From positions 1 through 64,000 of the forward strand of contig WOGZ01000050.1 in assembly GCA_009733775.1 (NCBI GenBank): DNA of 64,000 nucleotides, read 5' to 3'. The position numbers and the translations under genes were made by a program. The stretch is from Alectoria sarmentosa. Its lineage: Eukaryota; Ascomycota; Lecanoromycetes; Lecanorales; Parmeliaceae. This document shows positions 1 through 11,683 of the stretch, one piece after another (the stretch's first letter is position 1; every line of letters starts with the position of its first letter). The notes under the pieces were generated by a model. The model did no database searches, had not been told where the DNA came from, and worked only from the letters and a program-made list of their open reading frames with translations.

Positions 1-126
1 TTACTTTACTTTACTTTACTTTACTTTACTTTACTTTACTTTACTTTACTTTACCTTTGCTGCTTTGAAGCGTCTGACTCACTTCCTTCTGTTTATCTTT
101 TCTTTTCTTTTCTTTTCTTTTCTTTT
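1..126. repeat. Pentanucleotide microsatellites upstream of the acyltransferase gene
   Basis: Bases 1-54 are about eleven copies of TTACT, and bases 96-126 are about six copies of TCTTT. They sit in the promoter-side sequence of the gene starting at 302. The stretch 127-301 is unremarkable AT/CT-rich leader sequence with no gene. Confidence 0.95.
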
Positions 127-301
127 GTAAAATCATCTCAAGTCTGCTTCTTGTATAGTATAAATAAAACACAATAGAATAGAATTCTGGCCTTCCGCTT
201 TCCTTTCCTTTGCATTTAGATAGAACACTTCCAGCGACTGAATTGCTTCTCGTTAACTAATCCAATCCTCGAAGAAAACGGTTCAACATTATCAATCTTC
301 A

Positions 302-2045
302 ATGCCAGTCACCGTTCATTCTCGCTCGCGTGTCTTTCCACACTCTCATGTCCCGTCTGCGCAGGCCAAAGTCGAGTCTCTGTCCATCATCGATGCAATT
401 GTACTCTACTTCGCCAAAAGCGCCTGCGTTTGGTTCTACAAGGAATCCCTCGACACTGTTCGGCTGATATCCAGTCTGAGCAAGACTCTCAATGCCTATC
501 CCCAATGGGCGGGCCAGCTGCGCTTCGCTGAATACAGTCCCGGTGCAGGACACGTTCACCGCCAAGGCCGTTTGGAGCTCTGTCATGGGTCTTCGTCTGA
601 TCCAGGCGTTGAATGCATTCTCGCAGAAGCAGAATTGCCTATGTCGTCCATGGTTCCTCCTGATGAGACCACGAAACACTGGGATGCTACACATGTCGAT
701 TACGGAGAATTCCTAGACATGGGGACCGAATTTGCTCTTCACGACTCAAAAGAGTACGAAGGTCTCCCATCCATGAAAGTCCAAATTACAACCTTCAAAG
801 ACGGCGGCATGGCCATCGCCGTTGGCCTCGTTCGTACGTACATTTCGAAACGATCTTTCCTATCTGGTACTGGAACTGAGTTGCGCGAGACACAGTCCGG
901 GAGCAAAGTGACCTTCTCTACTTCCGAGACCTTTCTTGGAACTCAATTATCTACTTTGAATCAGTAATGCTGACCCCGAAAGGTGCATAGATTCTCTCGC
1001 GGACGCCGCCGCCGTCCTCACGTTCATGAAAGACTGGGCCGCTACGAACCTTGCCCTCTCGTCCTCAAACTCCGCCCCAAAGTTACAACCTCTCTTCAAC
1101 CCCTCCCTCATTGACGCAGCCGCAGCCGGCAACATCGACGCCGAAAGCCCTGACCCTTCCATCCTCCAAGTCGCAGCCAAACTGCCCGTCCACCGGTTTG
1201 ACTACTGGGCTGCCGGTCCTTCAACCCCGGATTGGGCTCTATCATCAACCAAAATTCCACCGGAGCTCGCATCTCAATCTCAAGACATCTTGACCGGCAA
1301 CCCAATACCTTGGGACACCTGGGACACGACAGCTCCATGCTCGCATACCACGCTCTTCTTCTCAGCTGCTGAAACGCACGCCATTTACCTCCGCGCCGCC
1401 GCAAACACTCGGACGCGTATATCGCATCAAGACGCCGTGCTAGCCCACCTGTGGGCCGCCCTGATCCGTGCTCGCGGTCTGAAGGAAGGCGAGGGCCATT
1501 CCATCGCCGTCAGTATCGACGGGCGGCGACGCCTGCAGGAGCCCTTGCCGCCTTCATTCATCGGCTCACCAATTCTCAACGTCGCAATCCCCACCAAAGC
1601 CACAGCCACTACTTCCCCTGCGGATAGCGCGCAAGACATGGCGGACAAAGCGGCCGCGATCCGCATAAATGTCGCGAAATTTGACGGGGACGCCGTGGCT
1701 GCGTTGTTGCATGAGATGTGCTTTGAGCTGGGTGGGCAGAGGCGGTGGAACTGCTTCCTTGGGGATTATCACACTATTGTTACGAGTTGGGTTGGTATCG
1801 GGTTTGGGGAGGTGGTGTTTGAGGAGGGGAATACAGTGAAGTGGGCAGAACCGGTGATTCCGCCGTGTGATGGAGTTGTGATTGTTGGTGAGGGTGGGGT
1901 CGGCAGGGATGACGCAAAGGAAGGATTTGACGCGAAGAAAGAATGGTGGAGCAAAGGGGTAAATCTGAACGTCCATCTCAAGAGCGATATTATGAAGAGG
2001 TTGATGGAGGATGAGGGAATCAGAGCATTCTCGGAGAAGAAGTGA
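302..2045 (+). CDS. BAHD-family (transferase family PF02458) acyltransferase
   Basis: Two exons, 302-833 and 991-2045, give 528 residues. The 157-nt intron has donor GTACGT, branch site GCTGAC near 969 and acceptor TAG. Splicing joins C to AT and so rebuilds His178 of the catalytic HxxxD motif (HSLAD, His178 and Asp182); without splicing the motif does not exist, which strongly supports the model. Family knowledge: BAHD enzymes move an acyl group from acyl-CoA to a hydroxyl or amine, with His as general base, and fungal members often act in secondary metabolism, for example trichothecene 3-O-acetyltransferase relatives. The usual C-terminal DFGWG motif appears only in a divergent form (VGIGFGE, before the KWAEPV segment). 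No signal peptide or membrane segment is seen, so it is probably cytosolic. The substrate cannot be told, and no biosynthetic partner genes are next to it. Confidence 0.85.
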
Positions 2046-3644
2046 TCAAGGGCGTCGCGATTAGAGTAGGTTGATCAGGAGGTAGAGCTGATTATCCAAG
2101 CCTATCGTCGATTGAACACATTTTAGCAAAGCGATCTCGGTCCTCGCATGATACCCTCGCGTGATAAAATTGTGCAGCTCCTCCATCGTCTCGTGTAAAA
2201 TGAGTCCCATAATGGGGCCGCCTAGCATCAACAAAGTTTTCTCATAACATGGCCCACACACTGACAAAAGAAAGAAAGCAGAGAGAAGACCGCAAAGGGA
2301 AAAGATATCCATCAACCTCTGCTACGAGACTCACCTGCGCTAAAGCTACGAAAGCAATATGAGCAGCATATTGAAGAAGATGACTGGGAAGATGGCTGAG
2401 GATAGATAGTAGAGAGATATGATATTTTTCAAACCAAGTAATTGGCAAACATAGAAGGCATTTGCGATAAAGATAGTCCAAGATAGTAAACATATATTTG
2501 TATATGATAAGACACATGGATAATGGAGTCTGCGGCGGTAAACGGGAGGAAAGTTAGCGTAGGCGTATATGGGGAGGCGGAGGGGAGGGCAAAGAAGAAC
2601 ATGAGGAGGAGGCAAAGACGGAGGAGGAAAGAGGGCAAAGAGCGAAGAAGATGGTAGATAGAGAAGAAGAGGAGAAGGAGGCAAAGAATGAAAAAGAGGG
2701 CAAGCAAAGACGGACAGACGAGAGGTGCAAAGCAAAGATGAAGAAGCGAGTGGGGAGTTATATGAAGGCCAGAGAAAGATTTGGGGGATCAGGGTGGTTT
2801 ATGTACGGAGTAGGCGCTGCAAGATGCCAAGCCTGGATAATGGAACATGAATGAGTCATAACAAGGCAACAGAGTGAGCAGGTTTGAGAGGGACAAAAGC
2901 ACGGCGAGATATCTGAGAGCATATTATGCATCATTCTGGAAGGCTTGAATGGAAATTGATGGACAGTAGTTGAGTACCAAACGCTCCTTTGGACTCGAGG
3001 GAGATCAATTTCAGAGGGTTTTCGCCTGAGAAGGTAGGACCAAGTTCCAGAATGCATTCCGGAACGCTGACTCTGAGCGCATAGAATTCCAAACCTCGAT
3101 CGCTGCTCTCCATGCACCTATCCGAGCTCATTGACTGGTAAGCAAGAAGAGCGGCAAAATGAGGTCGTTTCAGTTGAATACTTTCTCCCAGACGCCGGTC
3201 CAGGATTTTCCATGTCTTTGTGGCCGAACGCTGACCTCAGCCTCTGTCACAATGGACAGGAGCTGCAGTTTGCTATTGTGGCGCTTGATGGACTACTGTA
3301 ATCCAAGATTCAAATGATGCGGTGAAATCTCTTTGTCGTATGGCTCTTTTCGATCCTGCGTCCTCCGCGTCCCGGTGACGCCACATCCCAGATCTTATCT
3401 TCTCTTGCACGCTGAAGCTTAAGAGGTGTGTGAATAGGGATGACTCTTTGCCTTTTTGGCCCTCCAGTCAAGCGAAGCTTGCCGGGCTTTGTCAACTCCG
3501 CTCTCTGTTCCCCAGATTTCCAGCGTCTGTCGAGCTTCATCGATGTAATTTTGATGGCAGCGACTGACGGTTGGGTCTGTACCTGATTTTACGATACCCA
3601 GTCAGGTCTTCCCATTGTGACGTGTTCAATATGGGAAAGCTCTT
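2046..3644. other. Intergenic, no gene supported
   Basis: Holds a purine-rich low-complexity run (about 2530-2720, GGAGG/GAAGA units) that opens long frames on both strands. Those frames are compositionally biased and match no family I know. I see no gene. Confidence 0.6.
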
Positions 3645-3980
3645 TTAATCCTTCTTTCCAGCCCGCCACTCCTCAGGCAAATCCATCCCCACCTTCCTCG
3701 CCGTCAGTCGGACCTTCTCTTCTTCATCCATTGACATTCCTGGATTGTATCTCTCTAGCAGCGTAGCGTACATCCTCTGCGCTTTCGCGTACTGGATATA
3801 TTGTTCGGCTTCGTCAACTTGCATTGGGGCGGAGTTGGAGGAAATCGTGTTGCGGATGCGTTGCTGAATTGGGGAAGGAGTGGAGAGGGGACGATGGGGT
3901 AGCTCGCGTAGGAGAGCGCGATAGAGAGAGCGGATATAGGAGGGTGAGGCTGCCATGGCTTGGCTTGATGATGGATTCAT
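3645..3980 (-). CDS. FMC1: Mitochondrial ATP synthase assembly factor, LYR protein Fmc1
   Basis: Single exon, 111 residues. Near the N-terminus it has the LYR signature (Leu19-Tyr20-Arg21) followed by ALLRELP, the hallmark of the Fmc1/LYRM family. The C-terminus has the family's conserved GMDLPEEW-type segment. Family knowledge: Fmc1 works with Atp12 in the mitochondrial matrix to assemble the F1 part of ATP synthase. I start at the Met at 3980; a second Met eight residues later is possible. An upstream in-frame Met at 4103 would add 41 unrelated residues and is unlikely. Length fits the short forms of the family (about 110 residues). The gene is head-to-head with ADE4, sharing a 0.5-kb promoter region. 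Confidence 0.82.
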   Translation of the reverse strand: MNPSSSQAMAASPSYIRSLYRALLRELPHRPLSTPSPIQQRIRNTISSNSAPMQVDEAEQYIQYAKAQRMYATLLERYNPGMSMDEEEKVRLTARKVGMDLPEEWRAGKKD

Positions 3981-4482
3981 TGTGTGGATGCAGGAGAGTG
4001 AGTAAAATTGAGCGTGTGGCAGCTCGGAAAATAGTATTACCGATAACGTTCCGCCCAAATGCCGTTGGTGCCGTGTGCGTGAACCCCAGAGCAAGAGCCC
4101 CACTACCCCACACCCGTGGTATGAATTTTCTTCTCACATCTTTCTCTCACATCTATCACTTTTCAACTCGAGACATGCCTTGCATATTGATACCTACGCT
4201 GCCTTTCATTTCCCTACCTATTACACTAGAATAAATATGTTGAGCACGAGTCCTCTCTCGACACGTAGAGTACTAGTACGTGCAATCTCCTTTTCCATTG
4301 GCACGACTTCTGAGGAGAATATCTGCCCAAAACATCTCTTGACTCTTCATCATTGCGTGGTCAAGTCTGGTGGCCACACTTGTGGCATTGGCTAACATGA
4401 AGGTGCTAGTTCAATGCCTTAACATTACCATAATTGAGCACAATTCTGCGAACCCTTTCCTAACAGGAGGGGAAGCGGCAAC
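3981..4482. promoter_or_regulatory. Shared divergent promoter region FMC1/ADE4
   Basis: 502 bp between two divergent start codons. It must hold the promoters and 5' leaders of both genes. It includes CT-rich stretches (about 4140-4240) but I cannot assign specific factor sites. Confidence 0.5.
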
Positions 4483-7150
4483 ATGTGTGGCATCTTGGGA
4501 ATGATTCATGCCCAGGCCGAGGGCAACTCCGTGGCGGCAGAGTTACAGTGCGCCTCCGTTACCTATCAAGCGAATGAAATGTTGATACCTATGATGCAGC
4601 GAGGCCCTATATCTGCTACAACACCGTGGTCAAGATGCTTGCGGCATTTCCACCTGCGCCGCAGAAGGTCGGATATATCAATGCAAAGGCAATGGGCTAG
4701 CATCCAAGGTCTTCCGGGACGGAGCCAGGATCCAAGACTTGCCAGGTTATATGGGTATTTTTGGGCTCGTCTCTTGCGGGCCAACAAAAGCTTACTGTGC
4801 CTCCAGGTTTGGGTCATCTCCGCTATCCTACCGCTGGCACGAGCGCCAATTCTGAAGCGCAGCCTTTCTTTGTCAACTCGCCTTACGGAATATCCTTGGC
4901 TCACGTACGTCTTGGATCAGGCACGCGGCCAATTTGCAACTCAAGCTAAGCACAGTTCAGAATGGCAATCTGATCAACGCTATTGAACTGAAGAAATATC
5001 TTGATCAGCAAGCTCACCGCCGTCAGTCATCTTTTCCGATCTTTCCCTGCCTCATTCGTGCAGCATTTTGAGCCGCAAGACCTGTCGCAGGAGTAGGATT
5101 CTCCCGAGACCTGTCTCACGACTCAGATCCAACCCCAACAGAGACTTGCTGACTCCGAAATCATTAAGACATAAATACAGAAAGTGATAGTGAGCTCATA
5201 CTGAACATATTCGCCAATGAACTCAACGTAACCGGGAAAGCGAGGGTCAATTGTGATGACATCTTCGCGGCATTAAGTCGAATGTACCAGAGATTAGAGG
5301 GTGGTTGGGCATGCACAGCAATGCTTGCAGGTGAGCAAGTCAACATTGATTTGTATATTTTCAGTTTGAAGTTTTATAGGTTTTGGAATCTTCGGATTCA
5401 GGGACGCTTACGGAATCCGTCCACTCATTCTCGGTTCACGACTATCATCGTCTGGCGAAGGTCGTGATTACATCCTATCCTCAGAGTCAGTTGTGCTGCA
5501 GCAATTGGGCGTAAAACCGTCAGATATGAAAGACATTCTTCCTGGGCAGGCTGTCATTATAGCCAGAAATCGGCTTCCTGTCATTGAGTCGGTTCAGCCT
5601 CAGAAGGCTTATTGTCCGGACGTAGGTGACCTTTCGATACTTCAATTAGCGTTCTTTGGCAAGATTGACATGTCTCATTTCCGACGATGATTATCTCTAT
5701 TGAGTCTATCGATCTCGCAAACTCTCCGAGCTTGATGGCCCCTTGAATTAGTGGCTAATGCAGACATAGATTTTCGAATATTGCTATTTCAGTAGACCAG
5801 ATACCGGTAATTTCCTCTTTCGCTTCTCCATCGTAATCCTTTCTATACTTCTCGGCCAAGTGGGAGTGAACAATTCATATATAAAGCTCATCACTCGCAA
5901 AGGCTTTCTAGGAACAAGCTGACACCTCTTGTATAGTCATGGACGGTATATCTGTGCATCAATCGCGAGAGAACATGGGCGATAAGCTTGCCGCTCGTAT
6001 CATGAAGATGCTCACTCCATCACAACTCGAAGCGATAGATGTCGTCATGCCGATCCCAGAGACAAGCAACACTACCGCACCCTGCGTCGCCGCTCGCCTC
6101 AACAAGCCATATAGGCAGGGCTTCATAAAGAGTCGATACGTGTTCCGGACTTTCATCATGCCTGTAAGGCCATTTTACCCTCCGATTTGCTAGACGAACT
6201 ATTCACGCTTGTCAAATCATTCAGGGACAGAAAGCCCGTCAGAGAGGCGTAAGGCGCAAGCTCAACGCCATGCAACCACAATTTGTACGTCTTTGTGCCA
6301 TTTCCTGAGCTTGTTGTTAGGAAACATGTGAACTTACGGAAGGTGTACATTGTTCTTGTTCCAACCCTTGCCATTGCAAAGACAGCAATCACTTTTCACT
6401 TGTTTGTCTCGCCTTCGGGATTTCCCTAGAATGAACCAACTAATGCTGCCATATCATGAATAGGCCGACAAGAACGTGCTGTTAGTGGATGACAGTATAG
6501 TGCGTGGAACGACGAGCCGCGAGATTGTGATTCTGGCCAAAGAAGCGGGTGCCCGGCGGGTCTTTTTTGCTTCAGCAGCACCACGCATTCGACATGCCCA
6601 CATTTATGGAATCGACCTTGCTTCCCCATCGGAGCTGCTTGCGCACAATCGGACCGATGATGAGATTGCTGCCCACATTGGCGCTGAGAAAGTGATTTTT
6701 CAAGAGCTCGATGACCTTATTGACGCTTGTCGTCAAGCACAAGCAGCACCTCATGGACACTGTATCAAGGAAAGTCAGCAATTCGAGGTCGGCGTATTCA
6801 ATGGCAACTATATAACTCCAGTCCCTCAGGGCTATTTTGCCCATTTAGAGCGTATACGTGGCGAGAGCAAGAAAATAAAGGTCATCGAAAGTGCTCGAGA
6901 GGCAGTCGCTGCAGGCGTAGCCCAAAAGGACGAGTTGCGGATGGCTACGAATGGTGCCGAGGTTACTGACGACGGGGAGGTTGTGCCTTCAAACAGGTCA
7001 AAAGCGGAGAATAGTTCGACGGTTAATGGAGATGATTTGGCGTTGCTAAAGGGAAAGCGGAGGCGATCGATAGAAGAAGAAGACGAGAAGCCTAAGCGGG
7101 TGATGGATATTTCAATGCATAATCAACACGATTTTGAGGCGGAGGACTAG
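4483..7150 (+). CDS. ADE4: Amidophosphoribosyltransferase (glutamine PRPP amidotransferase)
   Basis: First committed step of purine synthesis: glutamine plus PRPP gives phosphoribosylamine. Ten exons: 4483-4547, 4600-4754, 4807-4904, 4961-5021, 5169-5330, 5380-5621, 5770-5806, 5937-6163, 6225-6284, 6464-7150; 597 residues. Every junction keeps frame and joins segments conserved across PurF/Ade4. Cys2 (MCGILG) is the N-terminal nucleophile of the glutaminase domain; LLQHRGQDA, HLRYPTAG and NSEAQPFFVNSPYG follow. The C-terminal phosphoribosyltransferase half has MDGISVH and the PRPP-binding loop VLLVDDSIVRGTT at residues 374-386. The last 100 residues are a charged, poorly conserved tail. Exon 7 is only 37 nt. 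Several introns have clear branch sites (GCTGAC at 5918, ACTAAT at 6439, CTGAC near 5148). The enzyme is cytosolic; the start codon is fixed because Cys2 must follow Met. Confidence 0.96.
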
Positions 7151-8191
7151 ATTTGTCGAAAGGTGTTCGATCATTTTGTATAGATATTGTACACTTTGAC
7201 CTTGCACCTGCTCGTCACTTTGAAAGTAGGAAACCGTCGCTACATTCTGCGGCGGCAATCGCATTCCAACAGTAGCAGAGGTCAAAAAGTGCGTGCATGT
7301 GGCGTCACATTTAGCGAGGACAGTCCGAGCTCGCAATGAGGGAAAGGAAAGGAAAGGAAAGGAAAGGAAAGGAAAGGAAAGGATTCCTTGGGCTCAAGTT
7401 GAATGACATGCTCTTCAGCCTGGTTCAAGAGCAACTTTTCTGCGTACGTAGTCGAGATGAATGGCTGAATCTGGCTTCTAATTGAATGCTGCTATCGTGT
7501 CATAGTCCATTCAAATCGGTATATACGTTTCAAACCATGGGGGACTGTATTAGGTACATTTGGGTGTGCCTTGTGTGCTCACAAGATGCTGTCTTGTTGT
7601 CGTTGCTCACTTGTATGAGTAGCGGAAAGGTAAACGTTCGACTACCGTAGTGATGCTGGAAATAGGAAGACGGGGGCATGGCAAATATGAATATCCCGTC
7701 AGCCCTAAACTACGGGAGTCGGGACACACTTGCTCTGATGATGCGGGTGGAAAAGGCGCTAGCCTGTTTGGGCTCAAAGGTTTTGAGCCTCGCGACTGTT
7801 GAAACCCAGGTCTCTTGTGCTCCAAACCACAACAAAAGGGGGAGAAATTATCAGAAGGCGAAAAGGGGAAGCCGGAAGACATTTATGGCTTGGGCCTGAA
7901 GAGTGAAAACTTACTGTCAAGTCCCTTTTTGCAGAAATGTCCGAGTGGACTTTTCTTTATTCGGATTTCTTCTTCTCAATGTTTCATGACCGAATTGCTA
8001 CGCACTGCAGGCATGTACATTCCAAGGTAAAGTACTGGTCGTTGCGTATATGACGTTACTTACGCAGATGATCATCTCCCGTTCTCTGGTGGTGACAATG
8101 ATTTTGGTAATGATCTTCTCCCTTTGCGGCTCCTTCCCTCGTGTGAGCCCTCGGATAAAGGGGCCATGATGAAGAAGATTACAGGTCAAAA
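7151..8191. other. Intergenic, no gene supported
   Basis: 3' flank of ADE4 plus about 0.9 kb without a recognisable gene. Contains the AAAGG microsatellite listed separately. Confidence 0.5.
7340..7382. repeat. AAAGG pentanucleotide microsatellite
   Basis: About eight perfect tandem copies of the 5-bp unit AAAGG, 190 bp downstream of the ADE4 stop codon. Confidence 0.97.
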
Positions 8192-8725
8192 ATGCCATCA
8201 AAAGGATCCTTCTTCAAGTCGAAACATCAGACAACCCTGTCGCCAGCTTCCATCAAGTCCAATGAAGACTATGTACTTTTCAATGTTCCCCGTCATTATG
8301 GGACTGAACGCAGCTCCTAGTCCACTTGCCATTTCTGCTCAGATCGGATTAGCTGGTCTGATCTTTCATCTGTGGAAGCCGATATCTTCAAGATAGTGGA
8401 TCCTCTCTCGCCGAACGATCAAGCTTCTGACTTTCGTGCTCGGTTTGACAGGTACATACAGTTTGGTGTCTTCGTCCAAGGTACCAATTGTTCTTACACC
8501 GAGTTGGTCGATTGTGGCACCGAGAAGAACGTCCACGCTCTCGGAGGCCGTGTTGGTGAACCACGTGATGTGGGTCATTTTATCGAAAATTTCTTCCACC
8601 CACTACCGTACCCCATTTTCTATATAGCCTCAGCAGTGGCAAGTAGTAGTTTCTCTCTCTCTTCAAAATCATTATTAACACAAGGGCGTATTTTGGACAC
8701 TAGAGTGGGACTTGCATCGGACTGA
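8192..8725 (+). pseudogene. Unidentified 178-codon frame broken by a single TAG
   Basis: From the ATG at 8192 a frame runs 42 codons to a TAG at 8318-8320, then continues open to 8725. The second part has ordinary protein-like composition (Asp/Arg/Phe-rich segment ADIFKIVDPLSP, then a segment with two Cys). I do not recognise the family. No canonical intron of normal length removes the stop. It could be a decayed gene, part of a gene with introns I cannot place, or chance. Nothing nearby suggests a function. Confidence 0.25.
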
Positions 8726-9487
8726 TCACTTGTTCCGTTGCCTCTCTGATATCGGGGCTCTTTGTGTATTTGACCCCCCAAGCTTGTGGATCAGCGGCTA
8801 CTTGTCTCATACTTTTTGAAACCTGCGACGGAAAATTCAACTCGTAATTAGATGGCAGATCCAGGCCGTGACGTTGTCATTGCAGGTAATCAGAAACGCA
8901 CCCCAGCTTTACTGTATCCAAATCCTGAAGTTGCACCTTCTCAGGGGAGCCTGCCTTGATCAGCAGTTAGGAGCCCCACGACTGATGGGAGAAAAATAAC
9001 AACAAAGGATGGTGTATTTTTTCCTTCTAGTGTTTCTCGACAACAGAATAACAGAAATCTTGCAAAGATAGGATAGGAGTTTCTTAGGCACTTTGGTCTC
9101 ACAGGAATAAGGTATCAATATGGTAAGCATCGCTCTAGAATAGTGAGCCTTGCTCAACCAGCTTGAATGATGCCAGCTGGAAAGCACTAAACACATCCGC
9201 ATGCTTACACGGCGAAACAGTCAGAGTCGATATCCAAGGGTGTGCGTGAGTAGATACCGTATCTAATAAGCTCTCCGACACTAGAGCGAGCCTTTCAACT
9301 CCCTCATGGACTTGATACGTACATGGCCTCAACATCGCTAGGCACAGTAAAAGTATATCGCAATTAATGTACCGTGCTGAAATGCGAAAAGGGTATCGAT
9401 GCTTAAACTTTTGGCCCAATGATTATCCTGATTCATTGGCCTTTCCGAACCAAGTCTCGCAAGAATTCGTATGATGCATGTCGTCTC
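8726..9487. other. Intergenic, no gene supported
   Basis: Between the broken frame and the 3' end of the carboxypeptidase gene. I see nothing beyond short chance frames. Confidence 0.5.
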
Positions 9488-11683
9488 TTACATCGTGCTG
9501 GCTCCTCCCACAGCCAGCATACATACCAGAAAGGCCCACCCCGCATCAACAGCCTTGTCGCTGGAAGCAGCCCCCTTCAAGGTGGTCGGACTTGGTGTCG
9601 ATGTTGCAGTGAAGACGCCAGTCAGGACTACACTGGTCGTACTCGGAGAGCTGTCCTTCTCAGTAGGCGATGGTCCTGTCGTCGTTGTCGAAGTTGGGTA
9701 AGTTCCAGGGTAGCCTGCCACCACGGAAATCGACGACGGAGGTGGTTTCCAATCGCTGGCCTCGTCGTAAAGTACGCCATTGATGATAAATCCTTGCCCT
9801 TGCTGTAACATCACCTTCTGGTCATTCGTACACGTATTGTCGATATTCCTAACCCAGCAAGTTGGTTCCAATTGATCAGGGGCCTTGCTGGTCTCGGTGG
9901 CATTTGCGGTACCATTGCTCGTGTAACTTGATAAATCTGCAGCTTCACCAAGCGAGATGTCATTGCCCATGATGATCCTCGTGAAAACGGTAAAGGCAGT
10001 CTCAGGTTGGTATGCAGGTATGAGATGACCAGCATCGTAAATTCGAGAGAAAGAGAGATTGCCGTATTGACGAACAGCACCACCAACGTATGTGGTGTTG
10101 ACCACTATGTCGGCGTAGCCGGCTGAATAGAATGGCGAGTATCCGGCCGCTTGCGCTGCGATAGAAAATGAGATTGCCTCTCCACCAAACCAATTGCATA
10201 TGTAATCCCGATCTCCGTAGACTAGAGCGATGCGGACACCCAGGGAGAGTAAATAAGCCATCTCCCCGATGTGGTCGCCACGCTCATAGTCTCCCGTCTG
10301 AAGGAAAGCGTTTGCCACGGCTGGGTTGGTCTGGGTATAATTCAGAGCCACACCAATCGCAGCTTGGACATCTGCAGTGTTAAGGTACTCCAAATATGTA
10401 CTTGGAGGGAACGGGTCCGGCATGTTCTGAGTGATGTCGTATACATCTCGACCAGACGAATAGTACGGCCCGATTACCTCGTTGTTGCACGTATTCTGAG
10501 CGTTTGCACAGATCTGATTCACAGTGGTCACATCCCCATTGTTTTGGGGATCTTGAGAAGCAACGGCATTTCTACACGATTCGATGAGCTGCTGACATCC
10601 GTTCGCACTCAAGAAGCTGCTAGCAGCGGCTTGCTGGTCCGTCAGTGAGAGTGCCTGGATCCCGTAGGTGTTATTGTTGGCAAATATTGGGTAGAAACTC
10701 CCTTGAACCAGATCATCAACGCATCCCTGCATGATACCTAGAGAGGACAAGTGTATCTCCAAAGTTTTATTGCTTGGAATAGAGCCGTTTTTGCGCAGCA
10801 AATTTTGTTGCTCCCAAAGTGTCGCAAAAGCGGGACCGTATTTTCCCCCATAGCTCTCCGCGAAGAGATTGACACCGACAGCTCCAGGCTTTGTGCTGTT
10901 AGAGTACGTGCTTGGGTTGTATTGAGGGAATGCTCCAAGAAAGCCTTGCAACATATGCCATACTGCGTATGCAGCAATTTCGGTGGTATTTGCCGTCGAG
11001 TTGCCGCTATTGGAGCTGAAGGTACCATTGAGGAAGGTATACTCTGGTTGACCGGGTGGTACGTCTGAAGATGGCTCTGTGGTGATGGACGTAAATAGGT
11101 TCAGAGATCCATTGGTCGGCGTGTCGTACGAGAAGCCCACTTCATTGGGTTGGTCCACGTAGAGAATATTGGTGCTCCGATCCCATCCCCAGTCGTTGGG
11201 CTGTGTACCAAGCTTGTCCTGAGCAGTCTCCACCACCTGACAGGGTCCATTCTCTTGAAATAACCCGACCATGCTGCTGCTTCCTGGTCCGCCGTTTATG
11301 TATATTGTGAGAGGAGCTGTGCTTGAATCCGTCCGAGCTTCAAAGAACCAAAAGAAGGTATTAATCGAGTAATTTTGCTGTATGGGGGAAAGTGTGAAAG
11401 GCGGCAGAGAAATATATCCGGTGTATTGCTTTTGAGTTGGGAATGCTGTTGTACATGTGCCGGTGGGCGGCGATTTGAAGTGAATGGTGATGTTGCCGTT
11501 GATTGGAGAATGCAGTGTGGTAAAAGTAGACTCTGAACTGACGGGTGGAGGGAATTGGCCATTTGAATGTGGGACTCGAAAGAGGAGGATCACGACCCAG
11601 GCCAAGATGCTCGAGAAGACCTTGGACGTTTGCTGCGGAAATTAGCGTCTTCAACAAACAAGCATAAAGAGGCCACCGACCAT
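9488..11683 (-). CDS. Secreted or GPI-anchored serine carboxypeptidase, family S10
   Basis: Exon 1 is only the ATG (11681-11683); a 48-nt intron (11633-11680; donor GTCGGT, branch CGCTAAT, acceptor CAG) joins it to exon 2, 9488-11632. The product has 715 residues. Without the intron the frame has no ATG and meets a TAA just upstream. The spliced N-terminus MQTSKVFSSILAWVVILL is a good signal peptide. The S10 catalytic triad is intact: Ser about 261 in ESYGG, Asp about 477 in GDRDYICNW, His about 537 in AGHLIPAYQP; the oxyanion region NGGPGSSS is also present. The enzyme removes C-terminal amino acids from peptides. The C-terminus is a Ser/Thr-rich stretch followed by a short hydrophobic tail, as in the fungal GPI-anchored carboxypeptidase S1 homologues. 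Many N-glycosylation sequons. It is probably involved in extracellular protein digestion. Confidence 0.92.

Noticed and set aside
2346..2735. Overlapping minus-strand frames rich in Leu, Phe and Pro
   Set aside because: They are the complement of a purine-rich low-complexity run, overlap in two frames and resemble no family.
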